A stretch of 8,264 nt of DNA. Origin: an uncultured beta proteobacterium (GTDB lineage Bacteria > Pseudomonadota > Gammaproteobacteria > Burkholderiales > Burkholderiaceae_B). A program made the translations under genes and the position numbers. The stretch spans positions 1 to 8,264 of the forward strand of contig CAIYCP010000653.1 in the NCBI GenBank assembly GCA_903924715.1. Reading direction: 5' to 3'. The notes below the pieces were generated by a model. It ran no database searches and was not told the DNA's origin. It saw nothing but the letters and a program-made list of their open reading frames with translations. How positions within the stretch are numbered: position 1 is the stretch's first letter; each line of letters starts with the position of its first letter. Shown in pieces: positions 7,041 to 8,264 of the stretch.

Positions 7041-7045
7041 TCCCT
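7041..7045 (-). promoter_or_regulatory. Ribosome-binding site for the GltL-type gene
   Basis: On the minus strand AGGGA lies 5 nt before the ATG at 7035-7033. This selects the longer start (Met1) over the internal Met5. Confidence 0.6.
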
Positions 7046-7198
7046 AGTACTTAAGTTTCGGTCATAGCAGCCCAGTCGCCCCCTGCATTGTGACATGGAT
7101 CAGAGTTTAAAACACCTTGATTTCATTGGTTATTTCCAAGGCTCGCCTCGAGCAAACCAACCGCTCAACCACACGCGTAAGGGCGATGGGTTTGCACT

Positions 7199-7204
7199 TA
7201 TAAT
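7199..7204 (+). promoter_or_regulatory. Possible -10 box upstream of the TPR-methyltransferase gene
   Basis: The sequence is an exact TATAAT, 107 nt before ATG 7312. At 16-18 nt upstream I see no TTGACA-like box and no TGn extension, so this is weak evidence for a promoter and could be chance. Confidence 0.2.
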
Positions 7205-7254
7205 TTTGCTTTGCCATGCGTCTCGATTATCTTGCCTGATTGACGTGACGTCCC

Positions 7255-7270
7255 TCGCTCGCAAGAGCGA
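7255..7270. other. Small hairpin with GNRA-type loop
   Basis: TCGCTC (7255-7260) and GAGCGA (7265-7270) form a perfect 6-bp stem closed by GCAA, a stable tetraloop type in RNA. It lies 41 nt before the start of the downstream gene, probably in its 5' leader. No T-run follows on either strand, so I do not call it a terminator. A stem this short can occur by chance. Confidence 0.35.
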
Positions 7271-7311
7271 AGATTTCTACAGCTAGCGTCGCATCTGTGC
7301 AGACGAAAACA

Positions 7312-8264
7312 ATGAAAACTATCGATTCGATTAAAGCCGCCTTTAAACAAGGCCAACGGTCAGAAGCCCTTCAGGCCTGCGTACAACTTTGCGCAGCCGA
7401 ACCCACCAATCTTGAGCCCAAACGTTTATTAGCCTTGCTGTATGTCGTACTTGGCAACTTTAGCGAAGCAAAAACAGGCTATCAAGCCGTGCTTGCCTTA
7501 CGTCCAAACGATAGTGATGCGCTCTTTAACCTCGCCGTATGCGAAAGAGAATTGCACCACCTAGACGCTGCCATAGAGATCTACACCACTTACACCAAAG
7601 CACACCCCAATGCGGTTGAGGGCTGGGTCAATCTTGCAGAATGCCACCAACAACTTGATCAATACCAACAAGCTATTGCCGCAGCTGAACGGGCCATTAA
7701 ACTCACGCCCACCTCGTTTCGGCCCTGGCTGATCAAAGCTGATGCCTTGAAGGCAGCAGGCGATTACACCGCAGCGATCCATCAATATAAAAATGCCCTT
7801 CAATGCGAGCCGAACGCCGCGTCGTACCTTGGCATGGGCCTCGCCCAACAAGCGCTTAAACAAGTGCCGCAAGCGTTAGAGTCATTGACCAAAGCGCTTG
7901 GCATTGCCCAACACTTACTACCCGCTTTGATTGCCCGCGCCGAGATTTTAGATGCCATGGGTCGCGCGCAAGAAGCGTTAGTTGATTATCTTGCTGCCTT
8001 AACGATCAAGCCCGATCACGAGCAAGGTCTTAAAAATGCCTCTGGCCTACTTGTTGCACTGAATCGTGGCACCGAGGCACTGGCGCTGTTTAACAAGGCC
8101 CTTGAAGTCTCGCCTAATCTTTTGGTCGCAAAACTGGGTTCAGCTTGGGCCACCAGCAAGATGGTGCCACTCTGGCATGTGCCGATGATGAACGAGTCGC
8201 ACCGCAACGACGCCTATTATGAAGGCATCAAGACCGCTGCAAAGGCGGGCAAGCTCGTTTTAGA
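7312..8264 (+). CDS. TPR-repeat protein with start of a PRMT-like methyltransferase domain (3' end outside window)
   Basis: The frame is open from ATG 7312 to the window end, giving 317 residues plus two bases. About eight 34-residue tetratricopeptide repeats fill residues 3-268; those starting near 36, 69, 103, 137, 203 and 237 are clearest, with the usual A/G-x3-A and closing P-N pattern (for example LRPND at 63-67, AHPN at 97-100, CEPN at 165-168, SPN at 267-269). TPR arrays bind partner proteins. After residue 277 the sequence changes: LWHVPMMNESHRNDAYYEGI at 287-306, then KAGKLVL. This resembles the entry of protein arginine methyltransferases (the 'H..ML.D..R...Y..AI' segment before motif I), especially the WH/RN forms of PRMT7 and PRMT9. 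The SAM-binding motif I would begin exactly where the window ends. The TPR part is certain; the methyltransferase part rests on about 30 residues. The start has only a weak ribosome-binding sequence; the first TPR begins at once, with no signal peptide, so the protein is probably cytoplasmic. Confidence 0.87.
   Translation, partial: MKTIDSIKAAFKQGQRSEALQACVQLCAAEPTNLEPKRLLALLYVVLGNFSEAKTGYQAVLALRPNDSDALFNLAVCERELHHLDAAIEIYTTYTKAHPNAVEGWVNLAECHQQLDQYQQAIAAAERAIKLTPTSFRPWLIKADALKAAGDYTAAIHQYKNALQCEPNAASYLGMGLAQQALKQVPQALESLTKALGIAQHLLPALIARAEILDAMGRAQEALVDYLAALTIKPDHEQGLKNASGLLVALNRGTEALALFNKALEVSPNLLVAKLGSAWATSKMVPLWHVPMMNESHRNDAYYEGIKTAAKAGKLVL

Larger units (their letters stand above)
7036..7311. 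other. Divergent intergenic region between the GltL-type gene and the TPR-methyltransferase gene
   Basis: These 276 nt separate two genes read in opposite directions and must hold their promoters unless transcription enters from elsewhere. I see the ribosome-binding site of the minus-strand gene, a TATAAT on the plus strand without a good -35 partner, and a small hairpin with a GCAA loop. A 63-codon plus-strand frame from ATG 7095 has no ribosome-binding site and no recognisable protein character. I find no tRNA, no riboswitch I recognise, and no convincing minus-strand promoter by eye. Confidence 0.7.

Noticed and set aside
7095..7286. 63-codon frame on the plus strand in the divergent region
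   Set aside because: No ribosome-binding site before ATG 7095, no recognisable motif, and the composition looks like chance. It could still be a leader peptide, but nothing supports it.
7561..7872. 103-codon minus-strand frame inside the TPR gene
   Set aside because: Antisense to a clear TPR array; no protein family character and no ribosome-binding site.
1..8264. Defence system, CRISPR array, transposon or toxin-antitoxin pair
   Set aside because: I looked on both strands and found no repeat-spacer pattern, transposase motif, terminal inverted repeats or small paired genes. The genes are transport, membrane and methyltransferase proteins.

Overview
The window looks like a stretch of Gram-negative, probably betaproteobacterial (Burkholderiales-type) chromosome. 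This is an inference from three things: compact operons, mixed ATG/GTG starts at roughly even GC, and an ABC ATPase that reads almost like Escherichia coli GltL. No rRNA or other marker gene is present, so the taxonomy is tentative. I see no mobile element, CRISPR array, tRNA or rRNA.

Region 1 (1-4343, + strand) is the end of a five-gene peptide-type ABC importer operon of the Dpp/Opp (PepT) family. In order it holds the C-terminal 211 residues of a periplasmic solute-binding protein, two inner-membrane permeases (DppB-like and DppC-like), and two ATPases (DppD-like and DppF-like). Genes are separated by 3 nt or less, or overlap by 4 nt, so they are almost certainly co-transcribed and translationally coupled. 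The set is complete apart from the missing start of the binding protein. Both ATPases carry the same four-cysteine C-terminal pattern (C-x5-C-x6-C-x16-C) that fits an iron-sulfur cluster.

Region 2 (4344-5621, + strand) is a 120-nt spacer with a possible promoter, then a single gene for a bacterial member of the TMEM43/LUMA family. That is a membrane protein family best known from the eukaryotic nuclear envelope and ER.

Region 3 (5662-7035, - strand) is a two-gene unit. A GltL-type glutamate/aspartate ABC ATPase is followed with no spacing (TAA then ATG) by a small class I SAM-dependent methyltransferase. No GltI, GltJ or GltK partner lies next to the ATPase here, so its permease must be encoded elsewhere or outside the window.

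Region 4 (7036-8264) is a 276-nt divergent intergenic region, then a + strand gene running off the window end. It encodes about eight tetratricopeptide repeats followed by the first residues of what looks like a protein-arginine-methyltransferase-type (PRMT7/9-like) catalytic domain. This TPR-PRMT arrangement is the most unusual item in the window. The rest is fairly ordinary transport and housekeeping sequence.
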